Shown here: piece after piece, positions 56,112-63,883 of the stretch
Numbering within the stretch: position 1 is the stretch's first letter
Layout: each line of letters starts with the position of its first letter
Source of the DNA: Spirochaetia bacterium
GTDB taxonomy: Bacteria > Spirochaetota > Leptospiria > Turneriellales > JAOUOS01
Length of the DNA: 64,000 bases
Assembly (NCBI GenBank): GCA_029880285.1
Contig: JAOUOS010000010.1
Coordinates: forward strand, 40,320 to 104,319
Direction: 5' to 3'
Translations under genes and position numbers: made by a program
Notes under the pieces: model-generated
Database searches by the model: none
Seen by the model: the letters and a program-made list of their open reading frames with translations, nothing else
What the model was told of the DNA's origin: nothing

Positions 56112-57491
56112 TTAAATATCAACGCGGCAAGACATCGATTCAATGAAATTTTTTTCATAATCAAAAGCTCCGGCGAATATATACCGATGAAAATATGCCG
56201 TATGACAAATTTCAAGAATGCCTTCTTTAAGATAATCAAACTGATATTCTGCGTAAAGCCCTTTTCGTTTTTCTACAACAACGCTAAGCTTTATTAAAGG
56301 CTTGAGTATTTTAAAAAATAAACTATTATTTTTATAATCATAAAATTGTATGTCTGATTTCAAAGTTACCACCTTACCCTTAAACACGTTTTCAAAAACA
56401 TCTTTTCTTGGCGTTTCTTTTATAATTTCAATTATTCTTTCCCGCATTATATGCTTTTCATCTGATATATATAAAAAACGTTCTTTATGACTTCTATAAT
56501 AATTTTCAATATATTCCCATAAAATTGTCTTAAAATTACTTTCTGGCCCTGCAGGCTCCATTAATTCTTTTTGATGAATATATTCTAAATCTTTCATGCG
56601 GTTTTTTGATATTAGTTTTTTATAATTATCCTTTAACACCGGCTTTAACGAAAACATACTTATAAGAATTTCATCAGGCGCTTTTGATAAAATAAACGAA
56701 AGCTCTTTCTTACTCATATAAGGCAAAAGATCATCCTGAAAAACATGATTTTGAACCTCATTAAAAAAATTCTCATCTTCTTTTAAAAGCGCTTCCATTA
56801 TTTTTTCTTCTTCATTTGTTTTAGCGACTCTTATTATATCAAGAAGCTTACCCATCTTCTGCCTGTTTTTTATCTGGTTTTTAGCGAAACTGCCGCGTAA
56901 AATATCTTCAATTAAACGCTCAATTCCATTATCAGGATCTAAAATATCTTTTACAGATAAATATCCTCTTATTTTTTTCATAAAAATATCTTTCGTCTTA
57001 TATTGATAATTTACATTGTCTTCCCACTTTTCAAGAACATAACTAAAATTTTCCTGCGAAAATAAAATAGCTCCGCCGCAGCCGTTTTTAATGCCTCTTA
57101 TAAAATTTTGAGGCAAAGATAAAATATTGCCGGCCGTAAACGGTATTTTTTCACAATAATTTATTTTTTGTATTTCGAATTCAACTGCGGCGCCTTTTTC
57201 AAACCTGTGTTCAAGGGGCCATATTTTAATTTTCTCACAATCTCTATCATAAGCAGGCAAAGGCGCGAAGTCAATGCCTCTCTTCTTATCAATATTTTTT
57301 TTTTCATCTTCCGTAACATCATAAATAAATGACGGCAGAAGCATGGGCCTCATTATAAATGTTTTTCTATGATTTTTTTGGGGTAAAACCAGCGAATTTT
57401 CTATACCATAAATTTCTTTTTCTTTTATAGTAATTTCACTGCCCTGAGCCTCAGGCACAATAAAAGTAAAATAATTTTTATAGTGAACCAA
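56112..57491 (-). CDS. Protein with FliG-like domain, unknown function
   Basis: A 459-residue protein. Residues about 230-310 resemble the FliG middle/C-terminal armadillo region: a helix of the KEDENFFNEVQNHVFQDDLLPYM type, then KKELSFILSKAPDEILISMFSLKPVLKDNYKKLI and MKDLEYIHQKELMEP. FliG has MFVFEDLLLL, LALKGA and VKDVEEAQ-type motifs at the corresponding places. The N-terminal 180 residues (FTFIVPEAQGSEITIKEK and following) and the C-terminal 110 residues are unfamiliar beta-rich domains. No other flagellar motor gene is near. It lies in an obg operon. Confidence 0.55.
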   Translation of the reverse strand: MVHYKNYFTFIVPEAQGSEITIKEKEIYGIENSLVLPQKNHRKTFIMRPMLLPSFIYDVTEDEKKNIDKKRGIDFAPLPAYDRDCEKIKIWPLEHRFEKGAAVEFEIQKINYCEKIPFTAGNILSLPQNFIRGIKNGCGGAILFSQENFSYVLEKWEDNVNYQYKTKDIFMKKIRGYLSVKDILDPDNGIERLIEDILRGSFAKNQIKNRQKMGKLLDIIRVAKTNEEEKIMEALLKEDENFFNEVQNHVFQDDLLPYMSKKELSFILSKAPDEILISMFSLKPVLKDNYKKLISKNRMKDLEYIHQKELMEPAGPESNFKTILWEYIENYYRSHKERFLYISDEKHIMRERIIEIIKETPRKDVFENVFKGKVVTLKSDIQFYDYKNNSLFFKILKPLIKLSVVVEKRKGLYAEYQFDYLKEGILEICHTAYFHRYIFAGAFDYEKNFIESMSCRVDI

Positions 57492-57511
57492 AAAATAACC
57501 CTATTATATTA

Positions 57512-58498
57512 TCAATTAAGTTTTTTCACTATTTCTTTAATTAAATTATCTATACCTTCTTTATTTTTTGCCGAAATAGCAATAGGAAAAATTCCGTCCT
57601 TTTCAAAAGATGCAATCCATTCTAATAAAAAATTCTTATCTTCAACTAAATCAATTTTATTAAAAACAACAATAAAAGGCCTTTTAAGAAGTTTTTTATT
57701 ATATTCTTCAAGTTCATTTCTTAATACCTTTAACTCTTCTTCTACATGAGCTTCTCTTAAATCTAAAACATAAATTAAAATTTTAACCCTTTCTATATGC
57801 TTTAAAAAAGAAAGACCTAATCCATGCCCCTTTGATGCCCCTTCAATAATTCCCGGAATATCGGCTATTAAAATTCTATCCCTCTTTTCAATTTCTAAAA
57901 CCCCTAAGTTTGGCGAAAGCGTGGTAAACGGATAATCACCCACTTTAGGATTCGCGTTTGTTAACGCTTTTAAAAGCGTAGATTTACCCGCATTGGGAAA
58001 ACCAACTAAACCTACATCGGCTATTAGTTTTAACGAAAAATATAATTTTATGGGTTCGGTTTGTTCTCCCGGTTGAGCGAATTTGGGCGTTTGATTTACA
58101 GCTGTTTTAAAAAATGAATTACCTTTACCGCCTCTGCCGCCTTTAGACGCTAAAAAAGGCTTGTCATCTAAAAAATCATGAATTAATTCTTTCTTACACG
58201 AATCATAAATCTGCGTGCCTAAAGGTACCTTTATAACTAAATCTTCACCTTTTTTACCAGATTTATTTTGACCCTCTCCATGATGACCATTTTCTGCCCC
58301 GTAAATTCTATCTTTATTCAGATGGCTTAAATTAATAATATTTTTTTCGATTTGAATGTATACACTGCCGCCCTCGCCGCCTTCACCACCATCGGGACCA
58401 CCCTTGGGAATATATTTTTCACGCCTAAACGAAACACTCCCTGGGCCTCCGTTACCGGCTTTTATATTGATTAAGATTTCATCTACAAATTTATGCAA
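57512..58498 (-). CDS. obgE: Obg-family GTPase
   Basis: Ribosome-associated GTPase of 328 residues. The glycine-rich Obg fold fills residues 1-155 (FVDEILINIKAGNGGPGSVSFRREKYIPKGGPDGG). The G domain has G1 GFPNAGKSTLL, G3 DIPGIIEGA, G4 NKIDLVE and a G5-like SAKNKEGID. There is no C-terminal OCT extension. It lies 4 bp after rpmA, the usual operon partner. Confidence 0.97.
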   Translation of the reverse strand: MHKFVDEILINIKAGNGGPGSVSFRREKYIPKGGPDGGEGGEGGSVYIQIEKNIINLSHLNKDRIYGAENGHHGEGQNKSGKKGEDLVIKVPLGTQIYDSCKKELIHDFLDDKPFLASKGGRGGKGNSFFKTAVNQTPKFAQPGEQTEPIKLYFSLKLIADVGLVGFPNAGKSTLLKALTNANPKVGDYPFTTLSPNLGVLEIEKRDRILIADIPGIIEGASKGHGLGLSFLKHIERVKILIYVLDLREAHVEEELKVLRNELEEYNKKLLKRPFIVVFNKIDLVEDKNFLLEWIASFEKDGIFPIAISAKNKEGIDNLIKEIVKKLN

Positions 58499-58502
58499 CT
58501 AG

Positions 58503-58757
58503 TCAGGCAGGATAAACAGAAATACGTTTTTTGGCTTTATTTACCCACTCAAATTTCACATTTCCGTTTACTGTTGCGAATAAAGTATCATCACGGCCCT
58601 TCATAACATTTTTGCCGGGTCTAAACACGGTGCCGCGCTGTCTTACAAGAATTGAACCAGCCGTAACCAGCTGACCCCCAAAGGCTTTTATACCCAATCG
58701 CTGAGAATGAGAATCTCTTCCGTTTTTAGATGAACCGCCGCCTTTCTTATGAGCCAT
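58503..58757 (-). CDS. rpmA: 50S ribosomal protein L27
   Basis: An 84-residue L27: [20 protein letters not shown] then [23 protein letters not shown] and [17 protein letters not shown]. There is no Firmicute-type cleavable N-terminal extension. The RBS region AGAGG precedes the ATG. rplU (L21), normally directly upstream, is absent from this position; the integron integrase gene stands there instead. Confidence 0.97.
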   Translation of the reverse strand: MAHKKGGGSSKNGRDSHSQRLGIKAFGGQLVTAGSILVRQRGTVFRPGKNVMKGRDDTLFATVNGNVKFEWVNKAKKRISVYPA

Positions 58758-58861
58758 AATGTACCTCTGATTTCAATTTTTTACAAACTTTAATACTTAT
58801 TCAGTTCGTCAAGAACAATTTAACCTGTTAATTTGTAATTTCTCTCTATTAATACACTATT

Positions 58862-59974
58862 TTACAGCGGACTAATGACATTTTTCAACGAAGCCCTCGA
58901 AATTTTAGTGTAAATACTCGTAGTTGTAATACTCTTGTGCCCCAAAAGCTTTTGAATCATTCGTACATCCGTACCATTTTCAAGCAAATGCGTGGCAAAA
59001 GAATGCCTTAATGTGTGGCATGAAGCCTTCTTTTGAATGCCCGATTTTTTAAGCGCCGTTTCAAAAATTCTCTGCGCCGTGCGAACCGCCAACGGATCAC
59101 CTTTCTTTTGCGACGACTCAATTAAATATTCATCTGCCCTTTTACCCCGCATTAAAACCTCAAATAATTCAAGCTGTTTATCTGAAATAATACTTACCCT
59201 GTCTTTCTTGCCCTTGCCCTGCCTCACGCGGATTGTCTTTGACTCAAGACATACATCCCCCGTCTTTATTTTCAATGTCTCTGAAACCCTTAAACCCGAA
59301 GAATACATTAAACTTATCAATAACTTATGCTTAGTATTTGAAATTTGCGCCAGCAATAAATTTACCTCATTTTTCGTTAATATGTCAGGAAGCTTCTTCT
59401 TCTTTTTTATCTTTATTAAAGCATGAAATTCTACCGGCTTTCTTAAAATCTGCTCAAAATAAAAAAGCAGCGCCGCCCGCAAAATTCGCACATAAACATG
59501 CGAAATCTTTCTCTCTTCAACACAATAATACACATAATCAATAATCTCACTTTCATCACACTCATCAAGACGCTTCTTAAATGTCTCTTTAAGCCAAATG
59601 TAACAATGGATTAATATATTACCATACTGCTTAATTGTCTTAAAAGAATAATTTCGAAGCTTCATCACCCGACGCATTTCTTCAAGATTCTTTTGAAATA
59701 CCAAATCTGCTGACGGATGCTCTTTCTTCTTAAAATATTCATACTCTTTAATCATCTGATGAAATATACCGCGGATGTATTTCATCTTTATATAAGCATT
59801 TTGTAACGCTAGAAATTCCGCGCTTTCTACAGAAATATCGTGTTTTTTAAGAAATTCTCTAATTTTTACATTTGAAATAAACTGCGCATTCTTTTTATAA
59901 TATCGCTGAATCGAAAGCAACATTTTAGCCTCTTCACCCGTCAACTCTACAGGCGCATCTGAAAACCCGCTCAT
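58862..59974 (-). CDS. Tyrosine recombinase, probable integron integrase
   Basis: A 370-residue recombinase from ATG 59974; a GTG at 59992 would add six residues. The N-terminal 85 residues form an unusual helical extension. The core-binding domain resembles IntI (EEMRRVMKLRNYSFKTIKQYGN). Catalytic residues lie in SSGLRVSETL, GKGKKDRVSI, HTLRHSFATHLL and GHKSITTTSIYTKI. The C-terminus reads NVISPL, like the GVRSPL of IntI proteins. The stretch between the Lys region and HTLRH is about 50 residues, whereas IntI1 has about 90 including the I2 helix insertion, so that insertion appears missing. Divergence from the cassettes argues for an integrase role. A weak promoter-like TATGAT lies near 60002. 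Confidence 0.8.
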   Translation of the reverse strand: MSGFSDAPVELTGEEAKMLLSIQRYYKKNAQFISNVKIREFLKKHDISVESAEFLALQNAYIKMKYIRGIFHQMIKEYEYFKKKEHPSADLVFQKNLEEMRRVMKLRNYSFKTIKQYGNILIHCYIWLKETFKKRLDECDESEIIDYVYYCVEERKISHVYVRILRAALLFYFEQILRKPVEFHALIKIKKKKKLPDILTKNEVNLLLAQISNTKHKLLISLMYSSGLRVSETLKIKTGDVCLESKTIRVRQGKGKKDRVSIISDKQLELFEVLMRGKRADEYLIESSQKKGDPLAVRTAQRIFETALKKSGIQKKASCHTLRHSFATHLLENGTDVRMIQKLLGHKSITTTSIYTKISRASLKNVISPL

Positions 59975-59992
59975 ACCCCGACCCAACCACAC

Positions 59993-60271
59993 ACCATCAT
60001 ACTACACACTTGTCAACATTCCCAACGGGCGCATTTTGTAAAGCAAAAAAAAGAATTTATACGCAGTTCGCACTGGGCGGGAACTCAAAAAGCTGTCAAT
60101 TCTACCCCATTGCTCTCGAAATTATCCACTACTTACCCTCATGTCACATTAACACACTTTGCGCATATAAAAATGTCCCAAACAAGCATCTTTTAAAGCA
60201 AAAAATATGTTTACACGCAGTACAGATTGCAAGCATTCTTCTCCCATTTAAAGCAATACAGCTAATAATAG
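59993..60271. other. Candidate attI region next to the integrase gene
   Basis: A 279-base non-coding stretch between the integrase start and the first cassette boundary. The predicted crossover is G60271/T60272 in GTTGTCC. Two imperfect copies of a motif of about 45 bp lie inside, near 60021-60070 and 60177-60225, sharing TTT-TAAAGCAAAAAA and TTA(T/C)ACGCAGT. Such repeats could be integrase-binding sites, but attI sites have no fixed consensus. A 109-codon plus-strand frame across it (60010-60339) crosses the predicted boundary and has no recognisable features, so I do not call it a gene. Confidence 0.55.
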
Positions 60272-60460
60272 TTGTCCGTAATTGCTTTTATTTATTGTCT
60301 AGTCAGGACATAGGTAACACTTTATTAAATATTATCTAAGATTATTAACTAAAAATTATTTCCATTTTTCTATTTTTTTTGCTTGCTCTTTCATTTAAAT
60401 ATTATTCTATAGTATTTATTGGTTAACAAAATTATTAAATTTATTTATTGAGGTTAAATT

Positions 60461-60760
60461 ATGAAAAAAAGTTTAAAATTATTTTTAAAACAATTTTTAT
60501 TTATTTCAATACTTTTCTCTTTAATATCTTGTTCAAATATTTTTCCTCCCTATGATGTAGAATTTATTAATAATTCTTCGCATACTGTTGAGGTTAGAGA
60601 TGTGCATGATGCAGATAATCCAAATTTTATATTAAATTTAAATCAAAGTAAAACCATATCCATAGATTCAGATGAAATACAATTTCAATATTTGCCTGCA
60701 AATCTGGTAAATGCTGATATAGATACTTCTGAAAATAAAGTTATATTTACTAATAGATAA
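60461..60760 (+). CDS. Small lipoprotein of unknown function (cassette 1)
   Basis: A 99-residue protein with a clear lipoprotein signal: basic start MKKSLKLFLKQ, hydrophobic core and lipobox SLISC, with Cys near residue 24. The mature part of about 75 residues is beta-rich and polar (YDVEFINNSSHTVEVRDVHD, NLNQSKTISIDSDEI), resembling small immunoglobulin-like or DUF4377-like surface domains, but I cannot name a family. GAGG lies nine bases before the ATG. Confidence 0.7.
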   Translation: MKKSLKLFLKQFLFISILFSLISCSNIFPPYDVEFINNSSHTVEVRDVHDADNPNFILNLNQSKTISIDSDEIQFQYLPANLVNADIDTSENKVIFTNR

Positions 60761-60796
60761 CATATTATTAATATTTAACTTTATTTTTATAATAAT

Positions 60797-61240
60797 ATGA
60801 GATATACATATATAATTTTATTAATTTCATATTGAAATATATATTATTCGTTATTTTTTTCAATTATTATAAATACAAATATCAGTAATAATTCAAATTT
60901 ACATTCAGATAATGGTTTTTACTTTAGATTTAATATTGCTCCTATATTAGCAATTCTTAATACTCAAAAAAAAGAATTTTTATGGCTATAATTTTACAAA
61001 TATCAGTAATAAAATATCTTTTGATCATATATGAACCTTTAATGTCGAACGCACTATTTTTATGCCATGTTTAGTCTTTAGAGATGGATATCAAAAGAAT
61101 AGTCATCTTGCCTTTTTTTAATGCTATAGTATCATAAAATTATAAAAGTTCATTTAGACAATTATGCTTCTTTCGTGGTATTTAATAAAAATATTAATAA
61201 ATATTATATAAGTATTGCGATGGCTTTTACATATAATTAA
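60797..61240 (+). pseudogene. Decayed outer-membrane-type protein gene (cassette 1)
   Basis: A string of broken frames reads like one exported protein. First comes an ATG with MRYTYIILLISY and a stop. Then HSDNGFYFRFNIAPILAILN in a shifted frame, then NVERTIFMPCLVFRDGYQKNSHL, and finally KVHLDNYASFVVFNKNINKYY with ISIAMAFTYN and a stop at 61240. The alternating hydrophobic pattern and aromatic-rich C-terminal strand suggest a small beta-barrel. At least two stops and two frameshifts separate the pieces. Confidence 0.5.
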
Positions 61241-61260
61241 GTATCTATCATAGCAACTAC

Positions 61261-61504
61261 GTACAACTAATCTTTTAAGCTGTGCGCCCGACTTCGCGGG
61301 CTGCTCGGTTTTGCGTTTTATTTTATTCTAAATTATGATTTACTTTTTGTAGATAAATTGTAAAGATGTTTTTAAGGCGAAACGCAAAACTCATCGTAAA
61401 TCGTTTTTGCTTTACGGCCATCTTCGCGCATGAATTGAGGTTCATTCGCACTCATCTGGCCTACAAAAACGATTTACGACGACTTAAAAGATCAAACGTT
61501 ATGC
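61261..61504. repeat. Integron recombination site attC1
   Basis: Bounded by R'' GTACAAC (61261-61267) and R' GTTATGC (61498-61504), 244 bp. The outer stem ATCTTTTAAG (61270-61279) pairs with CTTAAAAGAT (61483-61492). The inner stem CGTAAATCGTTTTTG (61395-61409) pairs perfectly with 61464-61478. A GC-rich CGCCCG...CGGGC hairpin follows the outer stem near 61284-61302. Crossover is expected at G61498/T61499. It shares all these elements with the two later sites. Confidence 0.78.
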
Positions 61505-62759
61505 GCAAGAGCTACAATTTTTTCCATGCAATTATCTTCTCTCAATATTCTTATCTTATAATCTTTTTCAATTTTTCTTTGATTTCTTCGAGATCACTCG
61601 ATTCAATGCTATAAAATTTGCAATCATGTATTTTATTATATTTATCAATAAAGTTTTTAGCTGTTTTTGTTAGATTACTTGTGGTGATTAAAATCAAATC
61701 ACCTTTTTTTTCATGTGCCATACCAATAATTCTCTCTATAACAGTTATTGATATTGGCGTTTGGTATAACTTAATTTCCAAAAAATAATGCCTTTTGTTA
61801 GATTCAATCTCAAAATCAAAACCCCTATCCATAGTTCTTTCTTTCTTATAATTTATACTTAAATCATCCAATAAACTTTGAATTGATCTTTCAAAGTCAA
61901 TTGAATTTAGAACAGAATTCTTTATTTCATTTTCTTTTTTAGAAATATTTTCATCAATCTCTAATTCTTTATTCCTTTGGGCTTTGAATAAAACACTTAT
62001 GATACCAAAAACCCCACTCAAAATCGAAACTATAATACTTAATATTATTATAAAACTATCAATCATACTTTCTTTTTTAGCTTGCTCCAATCTATAAAAC
62101 ATATCCGAGCCAAAGCTTTTCTTTAAATTTTTAATATTTTCAAATATAATAAGTCTTGTTTCTAATTTAATAAAACGATTAGTCATAAATCTTTCTTGCG
62201 CTTGTGTCAGTAATTCCTTTGCTGTAAATGGATATGATATATTATATTTCATTTCATGACCTTTAATAAGTGTTTTTATAAACTCTTCATCAATTTCATT
62301 ATCATTATATATAATTTCTTGTATTTGCTCTATTAATGAGTCATTCATTCTTAAAATTTTTTCATTTTTACTTTCCTCTACGTATGCAGGAATATAGAAT
62401 ATACCAAAATAAAGAGTTATTAATATTCCAACTACTGTAAATATATTTGAAAAATTCTGTTTAATAAATAAATACATAATAGAATTTCCTTGTTTTAATT
62501 AAATTATAAACTACTAGCTCCAGCGCATAACTAATCTTTTAAGCTGCGCGCCCTGATCGGGCTGCTCGGTTTTGCTTTTTTATTAACTTCAAGAAAAGCT
62601 TTACTTTTTGTAGATAAATTGTAAAGATGTTTTTAAGGTGAACCGCAAAACTCATCGTAAATCGTTTTTGCTTTACGGCCTTCTTCGGGCATGAATTGAG
62701 GTTAATTCGCCCTCATCAGGCCTACAAAAACGATTTACGACGACTTAAAAGATCGAACG
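61499..62759 (+). mobile_element. Integron cassette 2
   Basis: The cassette begins GTTATGCGCAAGAGCTA (61498-61514). The site at its end begins TAGCTCCAGCGCATAAC (62515-62531), complementary at 15 of 17 positions. Its one gene, a nuclease-like protein, reads toward the integrase, opposite to the usual cassette direction. No second gene is visible. Confidence 0.8.
61551..62477 (-). CDS. Membrane-anchored PD-(D/E)XK nuclease-like protein (cassette 2)
   Basis: A 308-residue protein with membrane helices at about 12-32 and 138-162. The C-terminal domain has the restriction-endonuclease/Mrr-like pattern: MDRGFDFEIES, with the active-site Asp around residue 217, then HYFLEIKLYQTPIS, the ExK element at about 230-234. 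IDFERSIQSLLDDLSINYKKERTMDRG is the typical helix and strand before that site. Mrr-like domains in membrane proteins are found in defence systems, so antiviral or plasmid restriction is a reasonable but unproved guess. It is encoded against the direction of the array. Confidence 0.7.
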   Translation of the reverse strand: MYLFIKQNFSNIFTVVGILITLYFGIFYIPAYVEESKNEKILRMNDSLIEQIQEIIYNDNEIDEEFIKTLIKGHEMKYNISYPFTAKELLTQAQERFMTNRFIKLETRLIIFENIKNLKKSFGSDMFYRLEQAKKESMIDSFIIILSIIVSILSGVFGIISVLFKAQRNKELEIDENISKKENEIKNSVLNSIDFERSIQSLLDDLSINYKKERTMDRGFDFEIESNKRHYFLEIKLYQTPISITVIERIIGMAHEKKGDLILITTSNLTKTAKNFIDKYNKIHDCKFYSIESSDLEEIKEKLKKIIR

Positions 62760-62765
62760 TTATAT
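62525..62765. repeat. Integron recombination site attC2
   Basis: Bounded by R'' GCATAAC (62525-62531) and R' GTTATAT (62759-62765), 241 bp. The outer stem 62534-62543 pairs with 62744-62753, and the inner 15-bp stem 62656-62670 pairs perfectly with 62725-62739. It is close in sequence to attC1, including GCTGCGCGCCCTG...CGGGCTGCTCGG near 62544-62570. Crossover is expected at G62759/T62760. Confidence 0.8.
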
Positions 62766-63877
62766 GCAATTTGACAAAAAAATATTTTCCCTTTTTAAAC
62801 TAATTATAATATTTTTAATTATTTCTCCATTATTTTCACAAGTAAAATATCCTAGAAACGTTGATTTCAATAATACTCAATTATCAAAGCCAAAATACTA
62901 CTCCAATTGGCTTTATTATAAAAAACCTGATAGAGAACATATAACTATTGAAATACCAAATTATTTTTCAAGTGAATTGGCATTAACTTTACAATTATCA
63001 GAATACTTTAAAAATAGTTACACTATTACAAATTCGACTATAAGAATATTTAAAGGGAAAAAACAAATGATATTAATAGAAAATGTGCCTAACTATCATT
63101 TTCTAAGTATGAAGCCAAAACTTGAAGTATTTGATTTCGATAATAATGGTTTAGATGATTTTAAATTTAAGTTTTATTCCGGTGGCAATTCTGGCCATGC
63201 AAATGTAGGTACGATTTATTACATTTATAGTTTTAAAAAATATTTTGAATTATATTCATTTTATATTAGAGATATCGATTATTCATGGGAAGCTGACCTA
63301 AACAATGATAAAAAGTACGAAATTCTAATTGGTCATCATGCAGATAAAGAAAAACCTGGATTTCATGATCCTAACTTAGATAAATGGATTAGTACAGTTC
63401 ATAGAAAGTATCTTTATATTAATGCCTTTGAGTTTAATAAAGGTGGAATAATGCATTCTGAGTATAAAAAACCTTTTTCACATATATTAGTTTTTGATGG
63501 GAAAGATGCTTTTATTGGTAAGGATGTCTTCGATATATATAATGATAAGGAATTCATTCTAAAAAATGAATCCATAATGCCAAAAGAATATTATTATAAA
63601 AGAGTATATACAAAATAATAAATTTCATTCTTGTCAAACAGCATATAACAGCGACTATCAGCTGCGCGCCCTGCGGGCTGCTCGGGTCGGCGCTGTATTT
63701 TAATTCAAGAAAAGTATTTACGTTTTACTATCAATTTTCAAAATAGATATTGATTTGACGCTTGACCAAATTTGCAAGCGTTTTTGTTTAACAGCTTTCC
63801 TCACACATGTATTGAGGTTCGTTGGTGTTCGTCAAGCTTACAAAAACGCTTGCAAACTTCATGATAGTCGCAAAACG
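62760..63877 (+). mobile_element. Integron cassette 3
   Basis: The cassette begins GTTATATGCAATTTGACAA (62759-62777). Its site starts TTGTCAAACAGCATATAAC (63631-63649), complementary at 17 of 19 positions. One plus-strand gene fills it, and its ATG lies inside the R' core. Confidence 0.8.
62764..63618 (+). CDS. Exported protein of unknown function (cassette 3)
   Basis: A 284-residue protein with a signal peptide (KKIFSLFKLIIIFLIISPLFS, cleavage near Q or V). Two Asp-rich loops, FDFDNNGLDDFKF (about 119-131) and DLNNDKKYEILIGHH (about 178-192), resemble calcium-binding FG-GAP/VCBS-type elements. No family is recognised. The ATG at 62764 is only four bases past the crossover point, so the start codon is part of the recombination core. 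No ribosome binding site is possible within the cassette, which implies translation from the preceding cassette's context or a weak leaderless start. Confidence 0.68.
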   Translation: MQFDKKIFSLFKLIIIFLIISPLFSQVKYPRNVDFNNTQLSKPKYYSNWLYYKKPDREHITIEIPNYFSSELALTLQLSEYFKNSYTITNSTIRIFKGKKQMILIENVPNYHFLSMKPKLEVFDFDNNGLDDFKFKFYSGGNSGHANVGTIYYIYSFKKYFELYSFYIRDIDYSWEADLNNDKKYEILIGHHADKEKPGFHDPNLDKWISTVHRKYLYINAFEFNKGGIMHSEYKKPFSHILVFDGKDAFIGKDVFDIYNDKEFILKNESIMPKEYYYKRVYTK

Positions 63878-63883
63878 TTAGCG
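63643..63883. repeat. Integron recombination site attC3 (divergent)
   Basis: Bounded by R'' ATATAAC (63643-63649) and R' GTTAGCG (63877-63883), 241 bp. The outer stem is GCGACTATCA (63651-63660) with TGATAGTCGC (63862-63871). The inner stem is TTTGCAAGCGTTTTTG (63771-63786), paired perfectly with 63841-63856. Its bases differ from attC1 and attC2 in both stems, yet the pairing and length are kept. The 5' GC hairpin GCGCGCCCTGCGGGCTGC is also present. Confidence 0.78.

Larger units (their letters stand above)
60272..61498 (+). mobile_element. Integron cassette 1
   Basis: The cassette starts GTTGTCCGTAATTGCT (60271-60286). The R'' end of attC1, AGCAACTACGTACAAC (61252-61267), is its complement at 14 of 16 positions. 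It carries a lipoprotein gene and a decayed membrane-protein gene, both reading away from the integrase. About 190 bases precede the lipoprotein start and hold no other gene. Confidence 0.75.

Noticed and set aside
58862..59974. Assigning this recombinase to XerC or XerD
   Set aside because: Two Xer-type genes already exist at 5303 and 45959, and this one has an N-terminal extension, an IntI-like tail and a cassette array next to it.
60010..60339. 109-codon plus-strand open frame across the attI-like region
   Set aside because: It crosses the predicted cassette boundary, has no recognisable domain or signal and lies over repeated non-coding DNA, so I treat it as chance.
61366..61614. 82-codon plus-strand open frame over attC1
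   Set aside because: Most of it is the folded attC1 sequence and the rest is antisense to the cassette 2 gene.
61498..62531. Terminal inverted repeats of cassette 2 as an insertion sequence
   Set aside because: No transposase is present, no target duplication is seen, and the adjoining 241-244 bp structured sites fit integron cassettes better.
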